A DNA stretch of 64,000 nt from Vibrio diabolicus (lineage in GTDB: Bacteria; Pseudomonadota; Gammaproteobacteria; Enterobacterales; Vibrionaceae). A model generated the notes under the pieces. It saw nothing but the letters and a program-made list of their open reading frames with translations, made no database searches and was not told the origin of the DNA. Made by a program: the position numbers and the translations under genes. Position 1 is the first letter of the stretch; every line of letters begins with the position of its first letter. This document shows positions 1 to 9,778 of the stretch, one piece after another. The stretch is taken from the NCBI GenBank assembly GCA_001048675.1, contig CCKK01000023.1, forward strand, positions 1 to 64,000. Reading direction: 5' to 3'.

Positions 1-59
1 GAGAGAACAGCTGTTGCCGATGTCGCCCTACTTGAGTGAACAAGAGAGAACAGCTGTTG
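1..59 (+). repeat. 16-bp direct repeat inside the aminotransferase 3' end
   Basis: GAGAGAACAGCTGTTG occurs at 1-16 and again, identical, at 44-59. The offset is 43 bp, not a multiple of three, so the two copies are read in different frames. The bases following each copy differ, so this is not a simple tandem duplication. Confidence 0.8.
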
Positions 60-88
60 TCGAGGCAATAAATAGCTTTAAAAGTTAG
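2..88 (+). CDS. C-terminal end of a DegT/DnrJ/EryC1/StrS-type sugar aminotransferase (partial)
   Basis: Only the last 28 codons lie in the window; the gene begins upstream. The peptide ends LPMSPYLSEQERTAVVEAI followed by a short tail and TAG at 86-88. The pattern LPMxPYLxxxE...VVEAI is how PLP-dependent nucleotide-sugar aminotransferases of the DegT/StrS family usually end. Such enzymes make amino sugars (for example dTDP-3-amino-3,6-dideoxyhexoses or UDP-4-amino sugars) for O-antigens, which suits the wzx and glycosyltransferase genes that follow. The sugar made cannot be told from this fragment. A strong hairpin terminator follows at 108-135, so it may be the last gene of its transcript. 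Confidence 0.65.
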   Translation, partial: REQLLPMSPYLSEQERTAVVEAINSFKS

Positions 89-107
89 TTTATTCTGAGC
101 TTATATA

Positions 108-135
108 AAGAAGACGTGAACACGTCTTCTTTTTC
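108..135 (+). terminator. Rho-independent terminator before wzx
   Basis: Perfect 11-bp stem AAGAAGACGTG (108-118) with CACGTCTTCTT (121-131), running into a T-rich tract. It lies between the aminotransferase stop and the first flippase codon, so the wzx operon would need readthrough (for example by RfaH antitermination) or its own promoter. Confidence 0.85.
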
Positions 136-156
136 TTTTATTGAAAGAATAGAAAA

Positions 157-1409
157 TTGAACTTAATAAAAACATCATTCTTAACTCTAATAGCTACTGC
201 AATACGACTAATTTCTGGCTTAGTTATTAATAAAGCTATATCTGTGTTTATCGGCCCTTCTGGTTTGGCATTAATAGGGCAATTTCAGAATTCACTTACT
301 GTTGTACAAACAATAGCTAAGGGTGGTATAAATACAGGCGTAACGAAGTATACTGCAGAATACAAAGAAGAGAAAGATAGAAAAGTACTCTGGAGTACCG
401 CTTTTTCGATAACACTATTATCGAGTGTGACGGTTAGCTTTTTCTTGTTTATATTTTCTGAAAAATTATCGGAGTATATATTTTCAACCAAAAATTATTC
501 CTATGTTATAAGTGTTTTAGCATTTACATTAATTCTATTTACAATCAATCAACTGTTCCTTTCGATACTAAATGGCAAGAAGGAAATAAAGAAATACATA
601 TCTATAAATATTAGCCAAAGTCTATATGGGTTATTTTCTACAACTTTGCTAATTTACTTTTTTGTCTCTTGATGGAGCACTTTTAGCGTTAGTTACCAAT
701 CAGTCAATTGTGTTTGTGATAATGATTTCCAAATACAACAAGGCTAGTTTGATAAATAGAGACATATGTAGGCTAAACTTCAGTAAGTTGTATACTAATA
801 AACTGCTGAAATATTCTCTAATGACATTAGTTACTGCTTTCACCATTCCGGTTTCATCATTAATTATTCGGAATTATATTGGAGATAACTTATCTTGGGA
901 TGATGCTGGGTACTGGCAAGCAATAACATATATATCGACCATGTATTTGATGGTCATTACAACTGCATTGAGTACCTACTACCTTCCAAGATTGTCTGAA
1001 CTAAATTCTACAAGAGAACTTAAATTAGAATTAACTCAAGGTTATAAAATTATTATTCCGTTAGTCATATGCCTGTCAGTAATCATTTTTATATTAAAAG
1101 ATTTTATTGTTTGGTTATTATTTTCTGAAGAATTTAAACCAATGCTAGTTCTGTTTAAATGGCAACTTGTTGGTGATGTGTTAAAAATAGCATCTTGGCT
1201 GTTATCATACCTACTTGTAGCAAAAGCTATGATGAAGCACTATATAATAAGTGAGATTATTTTTTGCCTTGTCACTTACAGTGTTATCAATGATTTTTGT
1301 AGAAAAGTTCGGTCTTGTTGGTGTTACATATGCTTATGCAATAAACTATGTTATATATTACTTTATGATGTTGATCATAGTTAAAACAACCATTTTTTCT
1401 AAAAGATAA
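157..1409 (+). pseudogene. wzx: Wzx-type O-antigen flippase, interrupted by two frameshifts
   Basis: Read through two one-base shifts, the region gives about 416 residues of a polytopic membrane protein of the Wzx/MATE-like (MOP) flippase group, which moves undecaprenyl-linked repeat units across the inner membrane. The N-terminal part (157-672, TTG start, no good ribosome binding site) carries ISGLVINKAISVFIGPSGLA and is followed in another frame by LSLDGALLALVTNQS from 662. The last part resumes in a third frame as MIFVEKFGLVGVTYAYAINY and ends at TAA 1407-1409. Both shifts fall at T6 runs (658-663 and 1260-1265) and both are repaired by removing one T, giving a length normal for Wzx. As printed the gene is broken into three pieces. 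Either a true null allele or homopolymer sequencing error. Confidence 0.8.
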
Positions 1410-1435
1410 ATTTAAATTTATAACGTGGCAGGTTT

Positions 1436-2493
1436 ATGAAAATACTAATCTGGGGTGAGTACAGTGGATTCGGGCGCTCTTTGAAAAAAGGATTTAGAGA
1501 AATTGGTTTAGATTGTGATGTTTTTAGTCCAACAGGCGATAACTGGAAAGATATTTCAGTAGATATATCATTGAAGAAGAAAAATAAAATTGGAAAGATA
1601 TTTGAACTATTAAGACTAATCCCGACTTTCTTAAAGTATGACCGAATAATGTATATGAACCCAAGCTTTTTGGGTTTTGCAAATGCTGGGCCTTTTTTTA
1701 TATTGATATTCTTTCTATTTAGGAAAAAACATATTTATTAGCATGTGGAGCAGACAGGGCTTATATAAAAGCTGGTGAGAAGGGAATTTTAAAAAGGTGG
1801 GTTTATACTGGGGTATCGTATCCAAGACCTAACTTTTATTCTACTTGGAAAGATAAGCTAGCACATCATCTGTGCGCGATGAGCGTTAAGAAAATTGTTC
1901 CAGTAATGTATGATTATGAACTTGCTTGGAAAAGCACATATTATGCGAGAAAGTTAACTAAAGTCATACCTCTCGCATGTGAAGTTCCTGAAGTTCGTAT
2001 TAATCCAAAGGTTACAGATTATAATCGTATTGTAATATTGCATGGGCGCACTCGGCCTGAAATCAAAGGTAGCGATAAAATTCTAAAAGCGCTACAAAAA
2101 GTGCAAGACACTTATAATAATGTGGAAATAATTTCACCATATCAACTACCTCAAAAGGAGTATCTAGATTTAATGTTAAATGTAGATATTGCTGTAGACC
2201 AGTGCAAATCAAATTCATATGGAATGAATGGTGTCTACTCTATGCTAAGAGGTCATATATTAGTTTCCTCATTTGACGAAAAGGCAAGGGATAAAATTAC
2301 AAATGGTGAAGAAGCACCTGTTTATGACATAGTTGAAGACGAGGATGTTATTTTTGATGTTGTTTCTGCGCTCATCAAAAGAACAGATCTTGATGAATTA
2401 AAAGAGATGAGTATAAATTACGCTTACAATTATCATGATCCTAGTTTAATTGCAAAAAAATATGTAGAGAATGTTTTTGATGAAAGCTACTAA
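1436..2493 (+). pseudogene. GT4-like glycosyltransferase with one frameshift
   Basis: The first frame starts MKILIWGEYSGFGRSLKKGF and stops at 1739-1741. The rest of the protein continues in another frame (YLLACGADRAYIKAGEKG, then MSVKKIVPVMYDYELAWK) to TAA 2491-2493. Adding one A to the A6 run at 1724-1729 joins them as FRKKTYLLACGADRAY and gives about 352 residues, a normal length for a GT-B fold glycosyltransferase. The C-terminal half has features of a nucleotide-sugar-binding domain (VILHGRTRPEIKGSDKILKA, VDIAVDQCKSNSYGMNGV). Donor and acceptor are unknown. It follows wzx and overlaps the next GT gene, as expected in an O-antigen operon. Confidence 0.7.
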
Positions 2494-3440
2494 TGGTCTA
2501 GTATCAGTAATTGTTCCTTATTACAATGACTCTAAATTTATTGCAGAGTGCTTAAGTAGTATTACAAGTCAGAGTATACCACCAAAGGAAATAATTGTTA
2601 TTGATGATTGTTCCGATGATAGTGAAAAGTTAAACGCAATTGTTGAAGAAATTGCGTTATCCTCTAGCGTGAGTATTAGAGTTTTTCGTAACAAAAATAA
2701 TATGAATGGTGCCTATAGTCGAAATAAGGGAATGCAAAAAGCTGAGGGTGATTTTATCGCGCTGATTGATGGAGATGATTATTGGAAGAAAAATCACATA
2801 GAAGAGAACTTGACATTTTTAACAGAAGCTAAGTGTGATTTTGTATATTCTAATGTGCTTTATAAATACGAATCGAAATTTATAGAAAGAAAAGTTGTTG
2901 ACGCTAATGGGCTGACTAATAAATTTGACGCGTTACTCATCTCTCCCCCTCAAACAGGATCATTCTTCTTTAGAAAAAAACTAATCAGATAAAGTTAAAT
3001 TTGATGAGAGATTAAAAAGACATCAGGATTACCAATTTTTTTGTGATGTCCTTTCAAGTCAATTCATTGCTTTATACAATAATAAAACAACATCTGTTTA
3101 TCGTGTTCCAGTAAAAGTAGTAAACGGAAGAAAGAAAGTTGATTATGAATCAATATTAAATTTTTGGGAAGATAGGAAATACCTTTTCAGTTCTAATAGA
3201 TTATCTAAGTTTATAACCAAAACAACAAAGTTTATTATAATTGATGATTATGATTTCTTCAGTAGTAACTTCAACAAGTTTACTTTGACAAAGAAATTAC
3301 AAGATAGTAAAAGATTAAGATTTCTTATTGGTACTAAATTATATAGGAAGAAAGCTCTTTTTGTCATATTGTATATGTTGGCGCTTGAGTCTTCAGAAAT
3401 AAAAGATAAGATAATTAACTACTTAAAGAAAACTGTATAA
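2471..3440 (+). pseudogene. GT2 family glycosyltransferase with one frameshift
   Basis: N-terminal GT-A fold: VSVIVPYYNDSKFIAECLSS, the nucleotide-binding IDDCSDDS, ARNKG-like SRNKGMQKA and the DxD-like ALIDGDDYW. The frame closes at 2992 just after FFFRKKLI, then continues one base out as DKVKFDERLKRHQDYQFFCD and runs to TAA 3438-3440. Dropping one base near 2985-2987 gives FFFRKKLIDKVKFDERLKRH and a gene of 323 codons including stop. The extra base is not in a homopolymer, so it is less easily blamed on sequencing. It overlaps the preceding gene by 23 nt (an alternative ATG is at 2480) and the stop overlaps the ATG of wzy by 1 nt. Confidence 0.75.
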
Positions 3441-4723
3441 TGCTCTGGATTGTAATTTTTATATTCATATTGGTTATGCTTGCCTTTAAATATGCTAATA
3501 CCAAGCTAGTTGGTAAAGGTGCTCACCCAATAGGTTTCGTTTTCATAATTCAAATTTTTGTTTTCTCTTTACCTGGCGTCTTACTCATATCATTTTTTGA
3601 TTTTTCTTCTTATCGGTATCGAGGTATTGACGACTTTGTTCTAGAGCGCATTGGTTTTTGGTATCTTTATTCAATAGCAGTGATATTTCTTGTAAATATA
3701 GCGCTAGTCTATATATCGCCCCCCAGGAACTATCAAAAAGCTGTATTGTTAGATTATGATGAAGTAAAAGCGAAACAAAAGTGTAATATATTACTTTTAC
3801 TATCAGCACTTACAGTGTTTTATTACCTTTTTGTACTACCAGAAAGCCCTTTATTGCTTGCTCTCAAGGGTAAGGTTGCTGAAGCGTATTTACTGAGGGT
3901 TGAATATCAAAATAACTTTGGTAAGTATAACCCTAAATATATAACGCCAGTTATAAATTTTCTGATGACATTTCAGTTCTTTTACATATTCTATTGTTTT
4001 TTAAAGCATAAAGTCGTGGGTAAAAAGACGCTTGTTATATCGTTTGTTTTTTCTGCAGTATTTCTGTCCCTAAATATAATTAAAAGTAAAGTGCTTTTTT
4101 TAATCCTTATTGCAGCGTTTATGTATCTAGCTTTCACAGGGAGATATAAGAACTTTCTATATCTAATTTTATTTTTTACTGTAGTTCTTGTGTTGTCATA
4201 TGTATTCACAATGGAGTCTGATATTGATGGGCTGTTTAGTATTATATACGAACGTGTTTTTATAGCCCAAAATCAAGGGTTCTACCATATGATAAATTCA
4301 ATTGAACCGAGCTCAAAATATCAATGGGAAGGAATGTTTTTTATTAATAGGTTCGGTATTTACCCTGAGCACGCGGATGTTGATGTTCTTCCTTATATAT
4401 ATAACAACTATACAAATATAGTCAATTCGAATTCTTATTTCTTAGGCCAAGCTTGGTCAATGTTTGGAACGGTTGGATTGATTATCTCACCTTTTTGTGT
4501 TGGTTTTTTTATATACACTATTGTTAAGGTAATAGATAAAATAATTGGCTATGCTCCAGGTTTTGGTATTGCATATTTGTTTACTTTTCTTCCTACATTA
4601 AGAATAAATCAAAAATTTTCAGATTTTTTATTTGGTCGGGAGTTTATTATTAGTCTTGTTTGTTTTGCCATTTTAACATGTTTGGTTTCTATTTTATCAA
4701 GAATAACTTATAAAGATAAATAA
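3440..4723 (+). CDS. wzy: O-antigen polymerase (Wzy-type), locus 1
   Basis: This 427-residue, highly hydrophobic protein has about ten to twelve membrane segments and a long polar loop around residues 260-340 (RVFIAQNQGFYHMINSIEPS, then WEGMFFINRFG), typical of oligosaccharide repeat-unit polymerases. Wzy joins undecaprenyl-linked repeats in the periplasm. Sequence identity among Wzy proteins is low, so the call rests on topology, length and its position between glycosyltransferase genes downstream of wzx. The start ATG overlaps the last base of the preceding stop codon (TAATG), implying translational coupling. The frame is intact, unlike its neighbours on both sides. Confidence 0.75.
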   Translation: MLWIVIFIFILVMLAFKYANTKLVGKGAHPIGFVFIIQIFVFSLPGVLLISFFDFSSYRYRGIDDFVLERIGFWYLYSIAVIFLVNIALVYISPPRNYQKAVLLDYDEVKAKQKCNILLLLSALTVFYYLFVLPESPLLLALKGKVAEAYLLRVEYQNNFGKYNPKYITPVINFLMTFQFFYIFYCFLKHKVVGKKTLVISFVFSAVFLSLNIIKSKVLFLILIAAFMYLAFTGRYKNFLYLILFFTVVLVLSYVFTMESDIDGLFSIIYERVFIAQNQGFYHMINSIEPSSKYQWEGMFFINRFGIYPEHADVDVLPYIYNNYTNIVNSNSYFLGQAWSMFGTVGLIISPFCVGFFIYTIVKVIDKIIGYAPGFGIAYLFTFLPTLRINQKFSDFLFGREFIISLVCFAILTCLVSILSRITYKDK

Positions 4724-4728
4724 TTAAG

Positions 4729-5814
4729 ATGAAAAAAGTTTTATGTTATGCACCTGTATCATCAGGTCATCTTCAAAAGTGGATCTCGAAGTTTGATAAT
4801 GAATTTGAGATAGTTGTTATTACACTACACAACGAAAAGGCCTCATTTTCTAGAAATGAAGCGATACGAGTAGTTTCTTTGCCTAGGTTTATTAATAATC
4901 GTTTAGACTTTTTTTTAAATCTCCCATTATTACAATGGATCTTTTTAAAGGAAAAGCCAGACTTAATATATGCAAGCTACTTCTCATCTTACGGTCTCGG
5001 CTCTGCATTTTTATTTTCTAGATGTAAGAAAATACTATCGGTATGGGGAACTGATGTTAACTCTATTCCAACGCGCCCTAATTGGTTTAAAAAGCTTGCC
5101 CGATTAGCATTAAAAAGGTTCTCTTGGATTAATGCGCCAGCAGAGCATATCAAAGATAAACTAATTCAACTAGGAGCAGAACCTAATAATGTTGATGTCT
5201 TTCAGTATGGGGTATTGACCGAAAAATATAAGCTAGATTTTCAGAGCAAATTTAGGGAAGGCGAAGAGCTTAGATTTCTCTCTATAAGAAATTGGGACGA
5301 ACTGTATAATATAGACCTAATCATCAAAGCATACTCAGTATATTCCCTGCAAACTAACAAAGCTTCCACTTTGACCATAATCGGTCGAGGTAGACCAATT
5401 GAAGAGTTAGAATCTATAGTATCTCAATTAAACTTTGGTAATGGACGTGTTGATATCGTAGGCTATGTTGATGAGCCATCATTGTTGGAACTTTTCAGTA
5501 GTCATCAGTTTGTTATTAGTATTCCTGTTATGGATGGTTGCCCATTATCATTGTTGGAATCAATGTGTGCAGGCTTAATTCCTATAGTATCTGATTTGGA
5601 CGCAAATAGAGAATGGCTAGATGACGATCATGCAATATTTGTTGATACAAGTAATATAGATAGCGTTATTGATGGTTTCTCTAAATGTTCGCTCAAATTT
5701 GAAGAACAAAGTGAAATATTAGAACATAACCGAAACTTAGTACTTACGAATGGCTGTAGAGAAGTAAATACAAAGAAACTAAAAGATTCCTTTTATAGGT
5801 TTACATCGGAATGA
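4729..5814 (+). CDS. GT4 family glycosyltransferase
   Basis: 361 residues, GT-B fold. The N-terminal half has KKVLCYAPVSSGHLQKWISK and a DLIYASYFSSYGLGSAF loop. The C-terminal half has the GT4 donor-site pattern SIPVMDGCPLSLLESMCAGL, which contains the EX7E-like element, followed by PIVSDLDANREWL. It probably adds one sugar to the lipid-linked repeat unit at the cytoplasmic face; the specificity is unknown. It lies 5 nt after wzy and its stop overlaps the start of the acyltransferase (ATGA at 5811-5814), so the three are one operon. A T8 tract at 4909-4916 is in frame here. Confidence 0.8.
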   Translation: MKKVLCYAPVSSGHLQKWISKFDNEFEIVVITLHNEKASFSRNEAIRVVSLPRFINNRLDFFLNLPLLQWIFLKEKPDLIYASYFSSYGLGSAFLFSRCKKILSVWGTDVNSIPTRPNWFKKLARLALKRFSWINAPAEHIKDKLIQLGAEPNNVDVFQYGVLTEKYKLDFQSKFREGEELRFLSIRNWDELYNIDLIIKAYSVYSLQTNKASTLTIIGRGRPIEELESIVSQLNFGNGRVDIVGYVDEPSLLELFSSHQFVISIPVMDGCPLSLLESMCAGLIPIVSDLDANREWLDDDHAIFVDTSNIDSVIDGFSKCSLKFEEQSEILEHNRNLVLTNGCREVNTKKLKDSFYRFTSE

Positions 5815-7593
5815 AGTATAGATCAGATATCCAAATATTACGTGGTATAGCTGTAGCTCTGGTTGTTCTTTACCATTTAAATATTTCTACCATTAAAAGC
5901 GGCTTTCTTGGCGTTGATATGTTCTTTGTTATTAGTGGATTCCTGATGGGAGTTCTGTATCAAGGCAAGGATACGGTTGGTTTTTTTTCAGAGAAGAGCT
6001 AAAAGATTACTACCTGCGTATGGAGTCACTCTCATTGCGACAGTGTTTGCTTCATGTATATTAGTGTTGCCTTCTGAACTGGATGGCATATTAACTCAGG
6101 CTACTGCATCATTACTTTTAGTTCCTAATATTTATTTTTGGACACAAAATTCCTATTTTGCTGCTGAAAACTTTAATCCCTTGCTTCACTTTTGGTCTTT
6201 GGGAGTAGAGATTCAGTACTACTTGGTTTTTCCAATCCTTGTTTATGTCTTTTCTCGATGTAAGCCAGCAAAAGTAATTATAATTATATTATCAATGATT
6301 GCTTGCTTTGCTCTTGTAAAGATATCTACCAAGTCAGCATTCTTTATTATGCCATTTAGGGTATGGGAGTTTTTGATTGGTTATGTTGCAGCAGTTTCAT
6401 TCACAACAAACGGTCAAGTAAATAAGAGTAACGCTACGCTATCTATAATAGCAATTTGTCTATTACTCGCTTCAATACTTTTCCCAGTCTCAGGTGGAGA
6501 AAAAAGCATTTTATGGGGACACCCAGGATTAGGTGCTTTGTTTGTATGTATACTTACATTCATAATCATAGTTAATGGTATTCCCAAATATTTAGTTGAA
6601 AGCAAAATAGGGAAAATTTTGATTTGGCTGGGAGACCGCTCTTATTCAATTTATTTAGTTCATTTCCCCTTAATCTTGTTGTATACATACACTCCATTTG
6701 AGGTCAATGCAAATTTCTCTCTTTCCTATTTAGAAATATTCACATTATTGGCCGCGACTCTTCTTCTATCAGTGTTGCAGTATGAATTGATAGAAAAACA
6801 AAAGATGTTTAAAGCTTCAAGAAAAACAGCAATTATCCTTTATACTTCTGTCGCTTTGAGTATCGTGATTGGTAGTCAAGTTCCAAGCTTAATGTCTATT
6901 AATGAAGAGGCTAAGGTTTTCTTTGCACTAAAGGACCGAAGTAACTATCGCTGTGGGACGTTGAACCGATTAACTTCACCGACAAGCCCTGTTTGTGAAC
7001 TAACAGAGCTTGATGAGAAAGATAAAATAGAGAATGTTCTATTGGTTGGTAATAGTCATGCAGATGCAATTAAGAAAGAGTTTACAGAAGTTGCAACAAG
7101 TCAGAATAATAGAGTTTACTTTATGGTTTCTAACCGTCCTTTAATGGCTCGATCTGACATAGATGTAAGCAGTGTAATGAACATAGTTGAAGAGTACAAC
7201 ATCAATAAAATAGTTCTCCATTATAAGTTTCATGATATAAAAGTAGAAACTATTGAAGAGTTACTAACAAAGACGAAACAAGAAAATATTAAAGTTGCAC
7301 TTATTGAACCTGTACCTATATGGGATGAAAGCATCCCTAAGGCAGTTTATTATAATCATGAACTTTCACAAAGTATTGATGATTATAACCAAGTTCATAA
7401 AGACTACTTAAAGGCTTTATCTTTGTTAACCGATGATTATTTTAAACTATTCCCAGTCAGTGGTTTTTTCTGTGATGAAGAATGTAGCTTTAAAGATGAA
7501 TATGGCAACCTTTTGTACTTTGATAGCAATCACTTGACTTTAAGTGGAGCAAAAAAGTTAAAAAGAGTTATAGAGAATACATTGCATTGGTGA
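5811..7593 (+). pseudogene. OafA-type O-acyltransferase with SGNH domain, out of frame at a T8 tract
   Basis: N-terminal acyltransferase-3 domain: RSDIQILRGIAVALVVLYHL (conserved Arg and His of this family), GFLGVDMFFVISGFLMG, then about ten membrane segments including LLHFWSLGVEIQYYLVFPIL. C-terminal SGNH-hydrolase-like domain: VLLVGNSHADAIKKEF (Ser nucleophile block) and FDSNHLTLSGAKKL (Asp-x-x-His). The frame opening at 5811 stops at 6000-6002; the remaining 95 percent is one base out. Reading seven instead of eight Ts at 5981-5988 restores VGFFQRRAKRLLPAYG and a protein of about 593 residues, normal for this family. It would add acetyl or another acyl group to the polysaccharide. The length of the T tract makes on/off switching by slippage a serious possibility. 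Confidence 0.85.
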
Positions 7594-7660
7594 TACGTAT
7601 AATTCAATATCTTAGGCTCGGTTTATAACCCTGTTTGTTAGAAAAAATTAAGGCTATGAG

Positions 7661-8416
7661 ATGAGTTTGTTAGTTTCGGTAATAATGCCAACATATAATT
7701 CAACAGGTACTGTAGTAGAAAGCATTCAAAGTGTACTATCCCAAACGTATAAAAATTGGGAACTTATAATCGTAGATGACAGATCTACCGATAATACTTG
7801 GCAAGTCATTCAAACATATGCTGATAAATACGACAACATTCGTGTATTTCAGAATACAGAAAACCTAGGTGCGGGAGCGAGCCGAAATTTTGCGATAAAA
7901 AAAGCAAAAGGTCGCTTTATTGCATTTTTAGATTCTGATGACTTATGGATGGAAAACAAACTAGCAGAGCAGATCCCATTCATGCTTGAGAATAACTATC
8001 CACTCACATACACCCACTATAGCCGTTTTAACAATGAAGAAGAGCTAAGTGTTGTAACTGCACCCGAATATACAACGTATAAAAAACTTATGTATAGTAA
8101 CGTTATCGGATGCCTAACTGCAGTTTATGACACACAGGCACTAGGTAAGCGCTATATGCCTCTTATTCGTAAACGTCAGGATATGGGATTGTGGTTAGAT
8201 ATACTGAAAGATACTCCCAAAGCATACTGTCTACCTAAGCCATTAGCAAAGTATCGTATGGATAGTGGTATGACAGCTAACAAATTTAGCGTTTTGTCAT
8301 ACCAATGGAAGTTCTATAGAGACGTAGTAGGTTTGAGTTTGCCAAGAAGTCTATTTACATTTTCTGTCTATGCCGTTAAAGGTACGATGAAACACCGAAC
8401 TAAGCGCAAGTCTTAG
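7661..8416 (+). CDS. GT2 family glycosyltransferase (amylovoran/teichuronic-like)
   Basis: 251 residues with a complete GT-A domain: SVIMPTYNSTGTVVESIQSV, IIVDDRSTDNT, GAGASRNFAIKKAKGRFIAF and the metal-binding LDSDDLW. C-terminal pattern RKRQDMGLWLDILKDTPKAY is common to short GT2 enzymes of LPS and capsule loci. It sits 67 nt after the acyltransferase and is the last gene of locus 1, being followed by a bidirectional terminator. Base composition is closer to the chromosome average than that of the genes before it, so it may be an older resident of the locus. Confidence 0.85.
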   Translation: MSLLVSVIMPTYNSTGTVVESIQSVLSQTYKNWELIIVDDRSTDNTWQVIQTYADKYDNIRVFQNTENLGAGASRNFAIKKAKGRFIAFLDSDDLWMENKLAEQIPFMLENNYPLTYTHYSRFNNEEELSVVTAPEYTTYKKLMYSNVIGCLTAVYDTQALGKRYMPLIRKRQDMGLWLDILKDTPKAYCLPKPLAKYRMDSGMTANKFSVLSYQWKFYRDVVGLSLPRSLFTFSVYAVKGTMKHRTKRKS

Positions 8417-8460
8417 TCTCGCTAATCTCCGTAGAACCTAGTAACACAAAATACGCATAC

Positions 8461-8500
8461 AAAAAGAGCAGCTACCGTAAGGCGCTGCTCTTTTTTATAC
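8461..8500. terminator. Bidirectional terminator between convergent genes
   Basis: Stem AAAAAGAGCAGC (8461-8472) with GCTGCTCTTTTTT (8484-8496). A-run on one side and T-run on the other let it end both locus 1 (plus) and the sugar transferase transcript (minus). Confidence 0.9.
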
Positions 8501-8531
8501 CTGTGATACGTTCAATTAAATTCGCCGTTTT

Positions 8532-9539
8532 CTAGCGACCCATCCCAAACAACACTGTTTTAACCGTAAGGAAAAGAATCTTCACTTCCATCATCCAGTT
8601 TTGATGTTTGATGTAGTAAATATCGTATTTATGCTTCCAAATGGCATCTTCTACTGATGCACCATAAGGGTATTTTACTTGGGCTAGGCCAGTTACCCCA
8701 GGTTTCACTGCGTGACGAAAGCGGTAGTAAGGAATGGCTTTTTCCAATTCAGAGATGAACACCTCGCGTTCTGGGCGTGGGCCAACCATCGACATCTCTC
8801 CCTTTAGTACATTGATTAACTGAGGGAGTTCATCTATGCGAGTTTTACGAATAAAACAGCCGACTTTCGTTACGCGAGCGTCGTTCTTGGTCGCCCATTG
8901 GGCACCGTTCTTTTCTGCATCGTTTCGCATCGAGCGAAACTTGATCACTTCAAACTCTTCATTATATTGGCCTGTGCGACGCTGCTTAAAGAATACCGGG
9001 CCTGGTGACTCAAGCTTAATGAGCAGTGCCGTAATAAGCCCTACTGGGATAGCAACCCATGACAGCATAAAAACAAACAAGAGATCGATGAAGCGCTTTT
9101 GCCAGCTGTTCTTACGATTAGAGAGGATAGAAAAAGCTTTTTGGTGTAAGAAGTAGCCGCTATGCAAGAGCTCAGTTTCAGTGTAGCCAAGTGAACGATC
9201 AAAGTAGCTAACTAGAGGCTCAACCCAAGCACCTAGTTCTGTCGCAGCTACAAGAAACGCTTGCTGCTCAGGGTTTAGATGTGAGCTTTTGAAGTGGCAA
9301 AGCGTTTTACTCTTGAAATCCCTAAGGGCATAGTTATTAACTTGTGCGTTAATCTCAGGGTGTCTCTTAAGTACTTGAGCAATCTTTGCTTCGTCTTCTT
9401 TTGGACAGTAGATATAAAGGCAAGCGTCTGTTTCACTTGCGGATAACTCGTCCAATGCTGATGTTATGCTGATAGAATTATTTTTAGTTAATTCAGAAGC
9501 TTCTCGTTCTTGAAGCGTGTCGCTCATACTGTCTGTCAT
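8532..9539 (-). CDS. Polyprenyl-phosphate sugar-1-phosphate transferase (initiating transferase)
   Basis: 335 residues. Residues 148-335 form the bacterial sugar transferase domain: one membrane segment (about 151-174), SPGPVFFKQRRTGQ, the KFRSM motif (200-204), and DELPQLINVLKGEMSMVGPR, the hallmark of WbaP/WcaJ/PglC-type enzymes. These load a hexose- or amino-sugar-1-phosphate onto undecaprenyl phosphate and so start repeat-unit synthesis. Residues 1-147 are soluble and do not look like the four-helix membrane part of WbaP or WcaJ; I do not recognise that domain. The gene faces locus 1 and lies downstream of rjg on the same strand. It probably primes the polysaccharide built by locus 1, but the partner locus is inferred. 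Confidence 0.88.
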   Translation of the reverse strand: MTDSMSDTLQEREASELTKNNSISITSALDELSASETDACLYIYCPKEDEAKIAQVLKRHPEINAQVNNYALRDFKSKTLCHFKSSHLNPEQQAFLVAATELGAWVEPLVSYFDRSLGYTETELLHSGYFLHQKAFSILSNRKNSWQKRFIDLLFVFMLSWVAIPVGLITALLIKLESPGPVFFKQRRTGQYNEEFEVIKFRSMRNDAEKNGAQWATKNDARVTKVGCFIRKTRIDELPQLINVLKGEMSMVGPRPEREVFISELEKAIPYYRFRHAVKPGVTGLAQVKYPYGASVEDAIWKHKYDIYYIKHQNWMMEVKILFLTVKTVLFGMGR

Positions 9540-9778
9540 AGGAATGGAATAAGTTGTTTTCGACTAGCCAATTGCTTACAAGTCGGCGATTATAATTTAA
9601 TTCGTATAGAAATTATATCCCTTAATCCAGAACATGCTTGTAACTTTGTTAATTTTCTTGAACCTGAGTCCTTACTTATGGCTTGTTTTTGAATCTTGAC
9701 GTAACTATATCAATGAATTCGACAAACTATGTTTGCGATATATTATGTTGGCTCGAAATTAAATGATTATCTAATTCA

